Below, piece by piece: positions 43,138 through 56,300 of a stretch of DNA of 64,000 nucleotides. A program made the translations under genes and the position numbers. The first letter of the stretch is position 1. The number at the start of each line of letters is the position of its first letter. Origin of the DNA: Eopsaltria australis (taxonomy: Eukaryota; Chordata; Aves; Passeriformes; Petroicidae); NCBI GenBank assembly GCA_034509425.1, contig JAVTVJ010000347.1, positions 620,001-684,000 on the forward strand, in the 5' to 3' direction. The notes beneath the pieces were generated by a model that made no database searches, was not told where the DNA came from, and saw only the letters and a list, made by a program, of their open reading frames with translations.

Positions 43138-46100
43138 ATTTTAGGATTAGTTCTGAATTTCCATGTAAAGAACTTTTTAAATTATTCTAATGAAGTTTTC
43201 AAAAGTTGCCTTTTTTAACTGTTGATTTCTAGTTTGGATAAATTTAAGGTGAACTAGCTGAGTGATTTTCCAACAATGGCACTATACATGTTGCTCTGTG
43301 CCTCTACAGTGTCTATCTACTCCAATGGGGTCCAGCTCTCCTTGCTCATGAAAGACTGCCATGCTAATAAACATGTTTAGTACTAATCTTTCTTATCTTG
43401 GGTTTCTGAGGACCTTTTTTCTCATGGAATCTGAGGAACAAACACATGAGGTTACTGGGTCAGGCTCTAGTTCTTCTAACAATGAACTTTGATTTGTTTA
43501 ATTCATCTGTCAGGATTTGTTTGGCTTTACATAATTACTTCCAGACTTATCTGTGATAACTTAATGGCTTACTTTTGTTGTGACCTCTTTGGTAAGGTTG
43601 TATATAAAAAAATTCACTGATTGCTTAAGAGGATGTGGGCAGTATTATAAAAGACATTTGTTTGATTAAATGATAATTAAAAAGTGAATGCAATTAAAAA
43701 TACAGTTATGTCCAGCTCTTGTTCAGGCTGACTCTTGTGGAGCTTAGAGGTCAGTTATGCTCTTGCTTTTAGTGGTTATTACTATTTATTATGTGTATAC
43801 TGGAGTGAACACTGCATAAATAAAAAAACTACAAAATAGTTATTGCAATCCCTTTAGAAAAAAAATTGTCTAAAGTAAACTTCTAGTGGATTGCATTTTA
43901 AAATTCTGCCTATTACTTATCCTGAAATTGCTTGCTGCAGTCAAACTGGAACTTATGGTAGAAACCTGAACCTTAAAAAGATGGCAATTTTCAACAGAGA
44001 AATGTTTTGGCACATAGAGTTGTCTTCATTTTTCTAAGTTCTCTTTTGATATAATTAATACTTCAAGGGAAACCAGTCCCTGCCCTGTATGAGAATATAA
44101 AGATATGGTTGCACAAGTGTGGGAAGACAGCGAACGTTTGCACTTTCTGATGTAAGAAAGAAGACTCCTTAGATCCCCATCTCACTATGACATCTTTATC
44201 TTATCCCTATTAAACTATGCTTTGAACCTGATTGCTGGTGAGTCAGGAAAAATAAGGAGGAAAACTTAGTACAAATAGAGTTTTTTAATTAAAAATGTAA
44301 ATAAGAAAAATTAAAGCTGTTTGATCAGGCAAAAGAATCAAGAAAAAACTATCAGTTGTAAGATCAAGTATAGACCTTTATTTCTGCTTCATCAGAATGA
44401 TTTGCAACATTATCTCTAATTCTATGATCACATTATAATTTATAAATGAGACAGCAATCTCTTTTTTTCCTGTATATCCATGCAATCATATCAAGTTAAT
44501 CAAGACATATACTGATGCATTTTATTTTCTCACTTGTCTGCCTTTTCATCTGGGGCAGAAGTTAAGGGAAGCCATGAAGTCTTGATTTCTTTTTCCACAC
44601 TTTTTTCTTCTTGGTCAATTTTAATACATGCTCTCAGGGGAATAGAAAATTGAAGTGACATGTTGCATAAATTGAAAGAACTTCTAGGTCATGTAATAAA
44701 CTAGTTGTTTATATAATTTTTCAGCCTTTTATTTGTTTGTTTGCTTGGGTTTTTTTTTTTTTTTTTCTACTGAGTTTTTGGGGAAAAAATATTTGTAACC
44801 TCTGCCTGCCATTATGTTATTTGAGAAAAGTAAGTATTCGTACTTCTCTGTTAAAGATTTATAATTAGCCTTGAATGGCAAGCTAGTTCAGCTCATTTAT
44901 GTTTGGATGTTTACCAAATCAAAGTCTTAATGGTTCTGAAAATATTTTAAAAATAGTATTTTTCCTACAGACTTGATGCTGAAATTGGATTCACTTTTGT
45001 GTTTTGCTAGCAGTTTTAGTTGTAAATTCATCTCGATCTATATCTTTAAGTAACTTTAATATTATAGTGCTGTTCCTAATCTGCTGTGCTATTGCCAGAT
45101 CTAGATCTCTCCTCATCTATATTTCTTCTTCTGGAGTTAAAGTCCTAATTCAGGCCAGCTGCACAGGTAGTTTATGTCTAGCGGTTTTTGCCAGTGAAAA
45201 ATTGCAAATAGTAATAAGTGCTCACTGTGGATGTGGGAGATGGGCAGTGGAGTCTCTGCTCTAAATCAAACATGAGCTGTACCATCTGTAGCAGGTATTC
45301 ACACGTCAGATGAATCTCCCAAATATTTCTGTGCTGACCTTTGGCTCTTAGTATGCTCCGAACAAGTCCATTGCTTTAAGGTCCACTAACAAATTGGGTG
45401 TTTTCTATAATGTTACATCTGTAAATGACAGCAATTGTAAATTGCTTGAGAAGGTCCTTAGTGGAAAGTGTGTCTATCTGTATGGTGTTTGAGAGGACAG
45501 CAGCTTTGAGACATAAGCTAATGCAACTTTGACTGTCTCTTCCTTTTTCTCCTGATCATTTTCTGATAGAAGAAATATGTGACGTGAAGTTCAGATGTCA
45601 ATACAGAACAGTTTGTTTCATCTCTTCTTTCCCCTTGGCATGCAGGGCGGATGAGTAATCCTCATCTGAATGTTTGACGATAACTTGTGTTCTGGTGTAT
45701 TTCCATTGAATCTGCTTGCCCCCATCCCTAAATGGCCACTTGAAGCAGAATTGTTCCTGTGGAGCTGTAGAGCTGTGGAGCACACAGGGTCTTAAAGACT
45801 TTAGTTCACAAAAGGGATCTTTAGGTGTTTTTCTTGTCCTGGTTTCAGAATTAGAGAATTGACAAGATGGCTATAGAGAAGAGAGCTGGATTCTGCTGTC
45901 ATACCCGAGGCAGAGACGTTTTGTCACCCAGAAGAAAATAGTTCAGCCAGTATATTTGATTTTTCTGTTGTTTTTACATTTGTTTGCAAGAGTTAGAGTA
46001 AAAGCTTAGACTATTGTGTTGCATAAAAAGTTGTGGGTTTGAGCCACAGGAACAGTAAACAAATATTTCCCTGATGCTTTTAGTTACTAGGGACCCCATG

Positions 46101-46255
46101 GAGGAAAAACAAATAATGCAACCTACACATGTATGGTTAGCCTTATGCTAGGATTATTTTTATTTTTACTGCAAGAATCTTCCCATAAAGGATGCATGAT
46201 TTCCTTTACTGCTACTTTCAGTATTATAAAAGATAGCTAATGACAATCTAGATTG
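43138..46255. other. Intergenic DNA, mostly featureless
   Basis: AT-rich, with a poly-T run near 44751-44767. A TGTCCTGGTTTCAG at about 45836 resembles the first bases of a common bird ERV LTR, but the sequence after it does not continue as one, so it is not called. Confidence 0.45.
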
Positions 46256-47137
46256 ATATAAGTCAGCTCCTCTGGACACCGAGTCCCAGCGGGGGCTGTG
46301 GGAGCTCTGTGAGGGGAGGCTGGGGCTGCTCCAGCCAGACACAGCCGGTTCCAGCCGGACACAGCCGGTTCTAGCCGGACACAGCCGGTTCTAGCCGGAC
46401 ACAGCCGGTTCCAGCCAGACACAGCCGGTTCTAGCCGGACACAGCCGGTTCCAGCCAGACACAGCCGGTTCTAGCCGGACACAGCCGGTTCCAGCCAGAC
46501 ACAGCCGGTTCCAGTGGGATCCAACTGCCCACTGCAGGGCAAGGCTGAGCCCACGGCCAGGGCGGGGGCACCACTGGGGAAGGTATTCAAGAAGGGAGAA
46601 AACACTGTGGGACATCCAGGGAGACAGGAGGAGGAGGGAATGGAGGAAAGGACAACGCATGGCAGACACTATGGCAGAACAGACACACCCCAGAGGCACT
46701 CCAGCCCATGGAGGGGACATGCCAGAGCACGGGCAAACAGAGAAGGAAGGATTGTCAGAGAGGAATCACTATGAACTGACCCCCATCCCCTGTACCACCC
46801 ATCACCTCCACTAAAGGCACTGAACGGACCTGTGGCAAGAACAAGGAGAGAGGAGAAAGGAATGGAGGGTGGAAGTTACACGGGGACCAGCTGTGTGGAG
46901 GAGAGGTGCCTGAAGAGGAGCTGAGACTGGGAGAGGATAATAGATGTCTTTTTCCCTTTTTTTATTTTTGCCTTTCCCCTCATTTTCTGGATCAGTTATT
47001 AAATGTTTATTTTAATTGACATCAAATTCCACAGGTTGAATCTGTTTAACCCAGGACAGTGCTTGGTAATTGATCTCCCTGTCTTCATCTCACTCCATGG
47101 GCTTTTTCACTCCAGTTTGTCATATTCTGTCCCTGGT
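46256..47137 (+). mobile_element. Degenerate endogenous-retrovirus LTR (plus strand) with internal minisatellite
   Basis: From memory of common bird LTRs, the following occur in LTR order: a GAGGGGAGGCTGGGGCTG segment; AGCCGGTTCCAGTGGGATCC followed by GGGCAAGGCTGAGCCCA; a core-promoter-like GGGGAAGGTATTCAAGAAGG; CACTATGAACTGACCCCCAT near 46768; an AT-rich poly-A region TTATTAAATGTTTATTTTAA; and a 3' part GGTAATTGATCTCCCTGTCT then CTCCATGGGCTTTTTCAC. The last bases are lost, and a CR1 follows within about 10 bp. The 5' boundary is uncertain. No viral genes are attached, so it is a solo or truncated LTR. It is far more GC-rich than its surroundings. Confidence 0.7.
46331..46514. repeat. 20-bp minisatellite, about 9.2 copies
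   Basis: The unit CYAGCCRGACACAGCCGGTT repeats with an exact 20-bp period from 46331. The second half, ACAGCCGGTT, is identical in all nine copies. The first half varies between CCAGCCAGAC, CCAGCCGGAC and CTAGCCGGAC. The last five copies alternate two variants, a 40-bp higher-order period. The minus strand is open through the array, and since 20 is not a multiple of 3 it gives a 20-residue peptide period (SGWNRLCPARTGCVRLEPAV); this is a composition effect, not a gene. Confidence 0.97.
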
Positions 47138-47147
47138 AAGCATGATT

Positions 47148-47323
47148 AGACATTGAAACGGGCTGCCTTGGAGAGTTTGTTGGAGTCTTGTCTCTGGAAA
47201 TGTCTAAGGCTGGATGTGGCACCTGGTGCCATGCTCTAGTTGACAAGATGGTGCTCAGTCATAGATTGGACTCAATGGTCTTAGAGGTCTTTTCCAACCT
47301 AATTGAGTCTGTGATTCTGTGAA
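47148..47323 (+). mobile_element. CR1 LINE 3' fragment (plus strand)
   Basis: It runs GACATTGAAACGGGCTGCC, GGCTGGATGTGGCACCTGG, TGCCATGCTCTAGTTGACAA, GGACTCAATGGTCTTAGAGG and TCTTTTCCAACCTAATTGAG, ending TCTGTGATTCTGTGA. This is the intact 3' tip of a CR1 including the terminal 8-bp-type repeat. About 175 bp long, 5'-truncated, directly after the LTR. Confidence 0.92.
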
Positions 47324-50300
47324 GACCAGATAAGAGGAAAACTAATTCTTTGCTGTGCTACAGTTATGATATCTTCTGGCTTTGTTCAAATTAAATGTTG
47401 TAAAACTCTCACCTCATTATATACTGGATTAATTTTTTTTTTAGGTTGAATTTACTGTATGTAATCATCTATAAGAAACTGGGAGGGTTTTTGAAAGCAC
47501 TGTGCCATTATTTGGAAGAGGTACTAACCAGTATATCGGTACAGTCTTTTAATCCTTTGCTTTTTGACAGCAAACCATCTCAGGCTTTTAGTTGAAACTG
47601 AAGAATTATTTTGGATTCCTCCTTCAGACTGCCTGATATTATGACGCTTTGGTCCTTGGTACATACTTGATAGGTTTAACTTTAATTATGCTCTGAAGTA
47701 CTTCCAGTGATAAAGCTATGGTAATAAACACATCCCATGTTTAAATTTTGCATTTTTAGAAACCAATATTAATGACAAATTTTCTCGGTAGATACACATC
47801 TCATAGGAGATTCCCGGACTGAGCCTGATTTCCTGCTACAGCAGTTATACTTGCTTTTCCAGTCAGTGCAAGTATTTATCCATGGCTTTTCTGAGTGACA
47901 GGGAAGCAGTGGGCCTGAAGGCAGCCTGTGAAGTGCTTTTCCCACTAGATGGCAGAAGATACTTTGGACCAGAATATTTAGCAATTTGAACAACATACAG
48001 AATTTCTGGACTAATTGTACTATGTTTTGCCCACGAGTACAAATAGTGTATTTATTAAAAAATGTATCTGGTCATACATTATCCAGATTCCTTTGAGTAT
48101 ACAGCCCCACTCTCTTTACAAATAAAGGAAGCAATAAATAAATTAGTAAGTTAAAAAATAGGTAAATAAGTAAATTTAAATTGCAAGGGTTTGATTGCAA
48201 AAATCTCTTGTTACTTATATGGCATTGAAATCAGAAATGCTTATAGAAATGTCTGTATAGAAAAATCTATCAAAGAAGCTGCAAAAAACAAGGAAATTGA
48301 TACAAATACTATTGTTACAATGTTTCCATTAAAATATGTACCCTGTTTTGAGACTGTACATATATAATATAATATTTGTATTTTAAGTGCTTTGTATTGA
48401 TTGGGTAACATAGTGAGTTGATAAGCTTTTAACCTTGTAATAGTTTTCACTAATATTTGCATAGATATTCAGTTTAATGTGGCTTAGGTACAGTACTGTG
48501 ACAAGACAACAATTCTTGTTTTGCCAGCTCTTCCCAGAGCATTTGCAGCTCCAGCAACTGGAATCTTCATTGAGTAATGCAGCAAATGTGCACTGCACCT
48601 ATAAATATATAAAGAAGTCTCCCCCTCTCTTGCATACATGTGTTTATGTAAATACGGATCTGTGCTTTGACTTATTTTTCCCTGTTTCTCTCAGCATCAG
48701 GCAAACTCTACAACTGACAATGCAGTTGTGTACTGTGAATGGTTTTCATAAAAGTTTGGCTTAAATATTGTCTGCAGGCTGGAAATACTGAAAAACCCAG
48801 CTACCTCTCAGGCTGAAGGTGGCAGAATGTATTCTGAAAAGGTCAGTGGAAAGCAAAAGGATGTCAAAGACCTTTACTCCAGCTAAACTTATTTTGTTGT
48901 TTTATATCCATGGAACAGATGAACTGCTGAGTATCAGTAGAAAGTTTCTGAACACAAAAATATTTGTACCTCAGTTTGCTTTAATTATCTGATAGTTAAC
49001 TTTTCCTTTTAACTTAGAAAATATCATAGATATTATGCAAATTATTTCTTATTGAGACTAGTTGAATCGCCCATGCTTTTAATATTGCCAGTTCTAACCC
49101 CCACTTTTCATCCCCTTATGATTTTCTGAACTGTAACACTTTTTCAGGGCAGTATTTTAAATCCTGGCTGTGTCTCAGGCCAAAGTTTTTAAAAACTTTT
49201 GTCTGAGAAGGTTCAGTCATTTCTAATAAAGTCTAGGGAAAATGGATTATTTGTTCTGTGTTTTTTAAAAATAAAATCTGGTGTCTTTTCTTTGAATGAG
49301 TCTCACTGTCTGGTGCTCTGGAGTAAGGGATTTGAAATTCTAGTGAAGAGGAATTGGTAAGGAAAGGCATTTTGGAGTCAGAATGTGACCTTTGCTACTC
49401 ATGGGAAAGTCTGTCACAGGCCTTTGCAAAATCGTTCTTGCCCATAGGTTGTATAATCTCTGTGGTTTCTCTGGGTGAATGTGTCCAGGAAACATATTTA
49501 TGCATTCCAGGTCTGCCAGGGAGGGCACACAGCACCCCCACAGCAGGAGTGAGCACACTGCCCTCCATCCATGGGACTGTGGCCAGAGACAGGAAAGGAC
49601 CGGGCTGGATTCGTCACTCCCCATTTCATGCATCTCTGTCAGCCATTGCGTGCTGCTCCCTGCAGAGGCTTTCTTAGGCACAATATATGTTCTGTATTTC
49701 AAAGTCTCCTGCCAGTGGGTGGGGTAACCCAGCTCAGATGTATATATTTCTAATCTGGATGGATCTGATCTTGATGACTCCAGAGAGAGAATTGGATATG
49801 CAGTTCTGCAGAAGGAAAATTGGGCTGACTGAGCATAAAAGAATGCATGCCCTCCGCATAAATTGGGTTCAGGACCAATGTTTTGCTTGACAAAGGAGAC
49901 ATCCTGACAGTACCTGAAGACACCTCAGTACTTTTGGCATCAGGCAGGGCCCCCAGAGTAGCTTGTGCAGTTTAGTTACAATCCTCTCCTCTGGTTTCTG
50001 AGAAGGGCAGTCTGCTTGGAGTATGCTGGTCCATCATTCCTAAAGATCTCTTAAATTACCAGATATCTTTAAGAATGGAAAATCTCTTACTCTGTTAAAA
50101 TAAAGGCTTAAAGATTCATTTAAATGAAAGCAAATAGTTGCCAAAAGACAAGACAGTGATATGCTGCTGGAATTTAACTATGTTGTTTTCTCTAAGTTGT
50201 TTTGAGCTTTAGAAGGAGACTGTATTTTTGCAAGAACTGTCTTACACAGATGTCAGTACCCTTACACTACCCTGAGAATTCTAAATTAATGCATTGTTTA

Positions 50301-53300
50301 TGAGATAGCAAAGCACAAATGATTTTTTGAAGGATGCCCTTCCTCTTGTTGTGTAGTTTGAGGATGTCCATTGTTTTACTTTTAAGTACTGAAATGATAC
50401 GCTGATACAAACAAATAATTTTGTAATTTGTTGGAAATGGCCTTTTATTTTGGATTTTGGTTTTATGCTGTTGTTTCTTAATCCTTTTATCAGGCAGACA
50501 ACATAAACATTGTCAAACTTGTCTCCCTTAACTCATGTCTCTTGCAGAAACATTGTGCTGTCAACTGTATTTCTTAAGTGAGCTCAACCTTGCTTTTCCT
50601 GCTACCATTTTCAGATCTACTATTTCAAAAATCATGCGTCTCAAGAAATGATTATTACATAAATATTTTAACAGCATTGTAGAAATCAGCTTAACATATT
50701 TTATTCCTAGATTGGAAGAAGATTCTCTGGATAGTATAACGCTATTTTGCTCTACATTGCTTTAGGGAATTTTTCAATGAAGTCTGTCATGCAGAATGGT
50801 ATCCATGTCAAGAAATACTTTTTCTTGTGTATGAGAAGTTGTTTTAATATATATAACTAATTTTGTTGAAAAGATTGCCTAGGTGTTTTTGGTTTTTTTC
50901 CTAGTTTTCTATTTGTAAACATAAAACAGAGGGCAAGTGTTCAACAAAGGGAAATTCCTTCTGTGAAATAACATTTTCAACTGATCAGGTATCCATTTCA
51001 GCTCTGGGCAGGTTAGCAGACAGTAATGCTAATTTGGGGTTGTGGTTCTAAGCAGATTTTAATGCTCTTGCTGATACCATATAAATATTCCAAGAATACT
51101 TACACTTAAAAACAGTTTAAAAATCAACTATGTCACTTGGGGGTATGTTTGGGTCTATGTTTCTTTTGTTGTTGCTGTAAAAGATAACACAGCACTACTT
51201 TAAATATACGTTTCCTGTCTCCCATAAAAATCTTGGCTCTTAGTTTGCTTTCATGTTAGGAGAAGAGATTAGTTCCAAACAACATTAAGAATCAAAGAAA
51301 CTCAGCAAATTGAGGTGCCTTGAAATATTTGTCAAATAAAACCAATATATTAGGTTGTTTGGTCTTGATAGTGAAACAAAACAACATCCTATGTCTGCTA
51401 AAATTTCAGTACAGTGCTAGAATGGAGGTCAGAGCTTCCTCAATATGAAAAGGAATCCTGTTACGGGGATAAGTAATCAACCACCTGGGAGAATATAAAA
51501 CTAAAATGAGAGGTGTCCACGGAGACACAGCAGTGCTGCCAAGTTAAAGATTTAAATCCAAATAAAATATTACAGTAGTCTCAGGTGATAGCATCCATAG
51601 AAGTTTGGACCTCATTAGGGGAATTGAAAAGCTTAGAGCTGTTTCCAGTAATAACACTCAATTTAGTTGGTTAAATTAAAGCCAAACTAATCTCCTTTCC
51701 ATGAAGTGTTTGAACAAGTTGTAGAAAACTCCCCCATCAGTTTTCTTGTAGGAGAAAGAAGTCTCATATAAATAGTGCTGCAAGACTGAAAAACTCTTTG
51801 CAGCAACCTGGCAATTCCCATTTACACTTTGGTGTGGTCTTATCTCCCCACCTATTAAACAAATCTAGAGATCTTGCTGTTTCATCGTTCATCAGCTCTG
51901 AAAAATTGAAGCTTCCGGAGAGCGTTGGGGTTCACAAGTATCAGCTTTCGTAAAGAAAGTGGTGAGTTCATTATTTCAACAGAAGCTGGTGGAATTTGGT
52001 TTGAAGGAACTGAAGTAGAGTTTTCCTATTCATGTGGCATCCTCCGTGTTTTTTCATTTAGACTCAACTGCTCATAAAGATTCTTAGGAAACATTTAACT
52101 AGCCAGAGTTAAAGTGAAGAGACAACTTTAAAGGAACTGTTGAAGTAAGGAACAAAGCAAGTTTGATGCATTAGAATTCAGAATTAAACTGAAAACTCAA
52201 TGAAACTAAGGAAAAACTATCAATCTTCATAATTTAAGGAACAGTAATTACAGAAAATGATTATGTACATGCAGTTTATGTGAATATCTGTGAAAAAAGC
52301 CTTTTCTATGAGCCATACTGACAATATGACAGTAAAATTATAAATTTAAAATATGTATTGGTGATTAAACCTAATCATTCAGTCTTGGTCCACCCCACCT
52401 TAAACAGTACTATTGCTTCTCACCTTTTGTATTTTTCCATTTTTTCATTACACTTTTGAATCAAGTGTCAGTGGTATAGCAAATTTGGTTTTCCTATTTT
52501 CCTTGTCATTTTTAAATATATATACAGCCAGACTGAATAAATTGTCTAATTTTAGATTTACCAGATATTTTACTCTGACTAAAATTGGGGCACTACAGCA
52601 AATGCTGTAGTGATATCATCATAATAATTAGTTGTGGACACCATGACAGCAAGACGATCTTGTTCTGTACACAGAGTTTTAGCAAATGTCTATAAATAAA
52701 TCTTGAAACATATGACATGTCTGTTGCCATTTTTTGTTACTTACTGTGTTCTAAAACTTATCCTGGATCCAATAAAGTGCTTAAGAGGAATTGGCCTCAG
52801 TGAATTTTTGCATGTGTTTAAAGATTAGCATATGCTGGAGGGCTTTGCTGAACTGGACATCTTGGTTGTATCTTATGATTTATCATGCTTTTGTTATGCT
52901 AAATTTCTCATGCTTGTCACCTTTGCTTTCACAGCTTAGATAATCTCTTTCTTTAAAAATTCACTTTGCTCTTGATAAGTAGTGAAAAATGTCACTTTTC
53001 AAAGCAAAAAGTGTCCCACGGAAGCTGTGTACAGCAGGAACGACAAACAAATGATGAGAAGATCAATGAGAACTGTTGAGTCAACTGGACTGAAATCAAG
53101 AAACTGCTTTCCTATCTTCTTAGATAAGGAGGCATGTTACTACAAACTCTTGATTCTTCAGTGTGCTGCCACCATCATGTCAAAAACTTTGGTGTGGTTC
53201 ATTAAAAGCTGTGTTTTGTGGCTTTGAAAATATGCTAAATGTGTTCAGAGATGAGGCTAGAGTAACAGAAGCCTACAGAAAAGAAGCGACTGCACCACTA

Positions 53301-56300
53301 ATGGATGCAGACCCCCACAGTATTCTTCTTGGGTGAGTTATGGTTACTTTTCATAGGAGAAATAAAAGATTACATGAATGGGTGCTTGAGATTCACCTAT
53401 TAAAGTCACTATTGCTCTTCATTTGTCTACAGTTTAGGTAGACTAGGCTGTTGATGAAGGAAAAGCTGTTGACTTTAACTTGCAAAACTTCAGCTTGACA
53501 TCAGCCTTGCAGGTATGGTCATGTAGTCACTGGACATACCAGTGATTTCTGAAAAACCTGAGTTTCTGCTTCAGTCGTAGATGGAAAAAGAATGTGGGAA
53601 TATGCTGGATGGGTTGGCCTTAGCAGCCTGGGGTGTGATAGGAGCTGAAAGGCTCATTCCTGGGCCATAAATGTTTCTTTGCTGGCTAACCCAAGGAGAG
53701 CATGACCAGGACACTGCTAGTAATACCCAAGTCTTTTTAGACACATGTGTGTCTAAAATCTATGATTATAAATGCCTTAATTACTTGAAAAGTTATAGAG
53801 AATAAATTAATTAACAACCTCATTTAAAAAACAAAAAAGCAAAGAGCAATGCTAGAAAGTTCAAAGGGTAAGCTGATATTCCATTAAAATATGCCCTGAT
53901 TTTTGCAACAGTTGAGGCCATTTATGCTCTTCAAAATAGCTTGTGTTAATCTGTTACACAACACAGCCTGAAAGGCACAACGACGTTGTGTTTTTGATTC
54001 AGTGGAGTGTTGTTTAGTCACAAAAAATTTCCATTATTTTTTCAGTTCCCCTTATTAATGTCTCTTTTTGCCCTTTACTAAGGCTGCTGGTACACAAATT
54101 GGGGTACCATGAGGTAATAAAATAAATTTCTTTCTAGGAAGGGATTGATGCAAAGCTTCTTAAAGACTCATTCTAGATAAAAAATATTAAAATTAAGCTG
54201 TACTTACTTAAAAGCTACCCTATCAAAAGCCCAAGATAGCACTTGTTTTTGAGACCAAATTTAATGTAAGTTGTGCTGTTGAAATGAATGCAAACTTGGA
54301 TACCAAATAATTACAAAATTATAATGTTATTTCATTTTATTCCTGAAATTGCTAGTCATAGGAATTACATTATAGGTACGAATCATGTGCCTATGGAATA
54401 CAGCACATTGTGAAACTAACTTCTCATTTATGCTTTATTCCTATTGTATACAGAGTCTAGATTGTTTTGGAGGTTTTTTTTTAATAACCAAGTATAGCTC
54501 TCTTAAACTGTGTGAGTCTCTTTGGAATATAAGCCTGTTTATTTTATTGTGCTCTGTTTAGTTATTCTAAAAAAGAGTTACAGACACATAATTGTAGCCA
54601 TCTGTTGTGTTTTAAGTCCAATCTAGCCCAAAAGTCAAAAAAGTCATGGCAACAACTTATAAAAACAAAGGCAATAATATGAACTCACTATGGTTACTGG
54701 TGAACCTTTATTTCTCCCTTCAAATGAAGTAAGTTTCCTCAGAGAATTTTTTTAATGTTTGATTTATTTCTTTATTAAATATGCCCACAGTATGACCAGT
54801 TTCTCTATCAAGATTGTCATATAGCTGTCTCCTTGATTGTAAATCTGTGTTTCTCTAAAAACATGAGTTCTGCTATAATAAAAAATGAAGCTCTAAGAGA
54901 AACCCCAGTGGTTGCTATATATTACTTTAGCATAAAGCAGCAAGCAGGATTAAGATTGTTTAAGAAAATTTATTAGTAGTGATGAATAATATTTATCATA
55001 TAATATATTTAACCCATACTCTGACAGATTTAAAATTCATTGTTTATGCATTTTAGATATTTGATGTACTAGGTTTAATAATTCACTGAGATATTGAGTA
55101 AATCACTTCCCCAATTAACTTAATCAAAATGTCAGTGACTTTTAAGAGACATTGTTAATTTTCAGGATTATTCTGTCTTCTAGACATATTGAGTTTTTAA
55201 GTGTATCACAGTTATTTCAGCTAGGAGCAATGCATTGGTACTTGCACAGGGTACAGTAAATGGCACATGTGTGTTGAAAATGACCTCTACATGTGTTGGA
55301 TAAGGTCAGATAGATGCTTTCTGCCACTGCAGATTGTTGACATGGTATATTTCATCAATTCTCTTCTCTCTATATTTATGGGAAAATCCCATCATAGAAA
55401 TCCATGTACAACTATCTTTACTGAATAATTCACACACCTAGCTCCTGTTAAACAGAAAAGCTGGAGTGTTTGGGCAGCAGTACTGTCCTTTGAGGAGAAT
55501 TAGACTACAGAATTCTAATGGCTTGTAATTTCTTGAGAAGGATGAGGATGCCAGAGGAATGAAATGTATCCTGTCTAGACCCTTTCCTCTCTTTTGACTG
55601 TGAAGAGCCCACCCTTACACTTTCCATTAGGCAGGATGGATATAAGTCCCAGCCACTTCCAGAGAGATGGTGGCCCAATGACAAATGGCTGTCTGTCCTA
55701 CAAATTTCCCTAATAGTTACCAACAGGAACTAGGCTGTTTCTGTCAAACTAAATTGGACACTGGAACAGTGAAGCTGAGATGAAAAATAACAGAGATCAG
55801 TTTCCAGTTGTTCAAGCTACCCTATGGGAAATAAGAGATGTAAGTAACGGACAATTTGTAGATTGTTTTATTTGGTTAGTAATAATCTAAATAAAATGGC
55901 AAGTAGTTCACACTGCTGTAGATTGGAGGTGAAATAAGAAGTGTAAATGATACTGTCTGCGCAAACTTCACTCACAAGTATAAATGCCATATAAAAAAGA
56001 ATGTTATTTTTTCACTTCTCATTTATTGAGTTGTCTGTGGATATCTGTGCTTTTACTCTTGATTCTTTTGTTAAATATGCCTAGTGAGGATGGGAGTGAA
56101 CCACTGCCATTTGTATCAGCCTCATATTACCATTAAAGGTGATGGTGGAGACTTGATAATTTTTTTTCAAAGGTGTGTAAAAATATTGATTTGTAACTTA
56201 AAGATGACATATTTGCAGCATGATGGTAACCACAAAGCTTTGGTCCATAACATCAACTCTGATTTTTTTTTTCTTAGAAACTTACACTGAACAACTTCCA

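Noticed and set aside
45836..45849. TGTCCTGGTTTCAG, the typical first bases of a bird ERV LTR
   Set aside because: The following sequence does not match an LTR as I know it; 14 bases alone are not enough.
46237..46720. Minus-strand frames with a repeated SGWNRLCPARTGCVRLEPAV-type peptide, looking like a repeat protein
   Set aside because: The repeats are the translation of the 20-bp minisatellite inside an LTR. The two frames overlap in different phases, as expected when a non-multiple-of-3 unit lacks stops.
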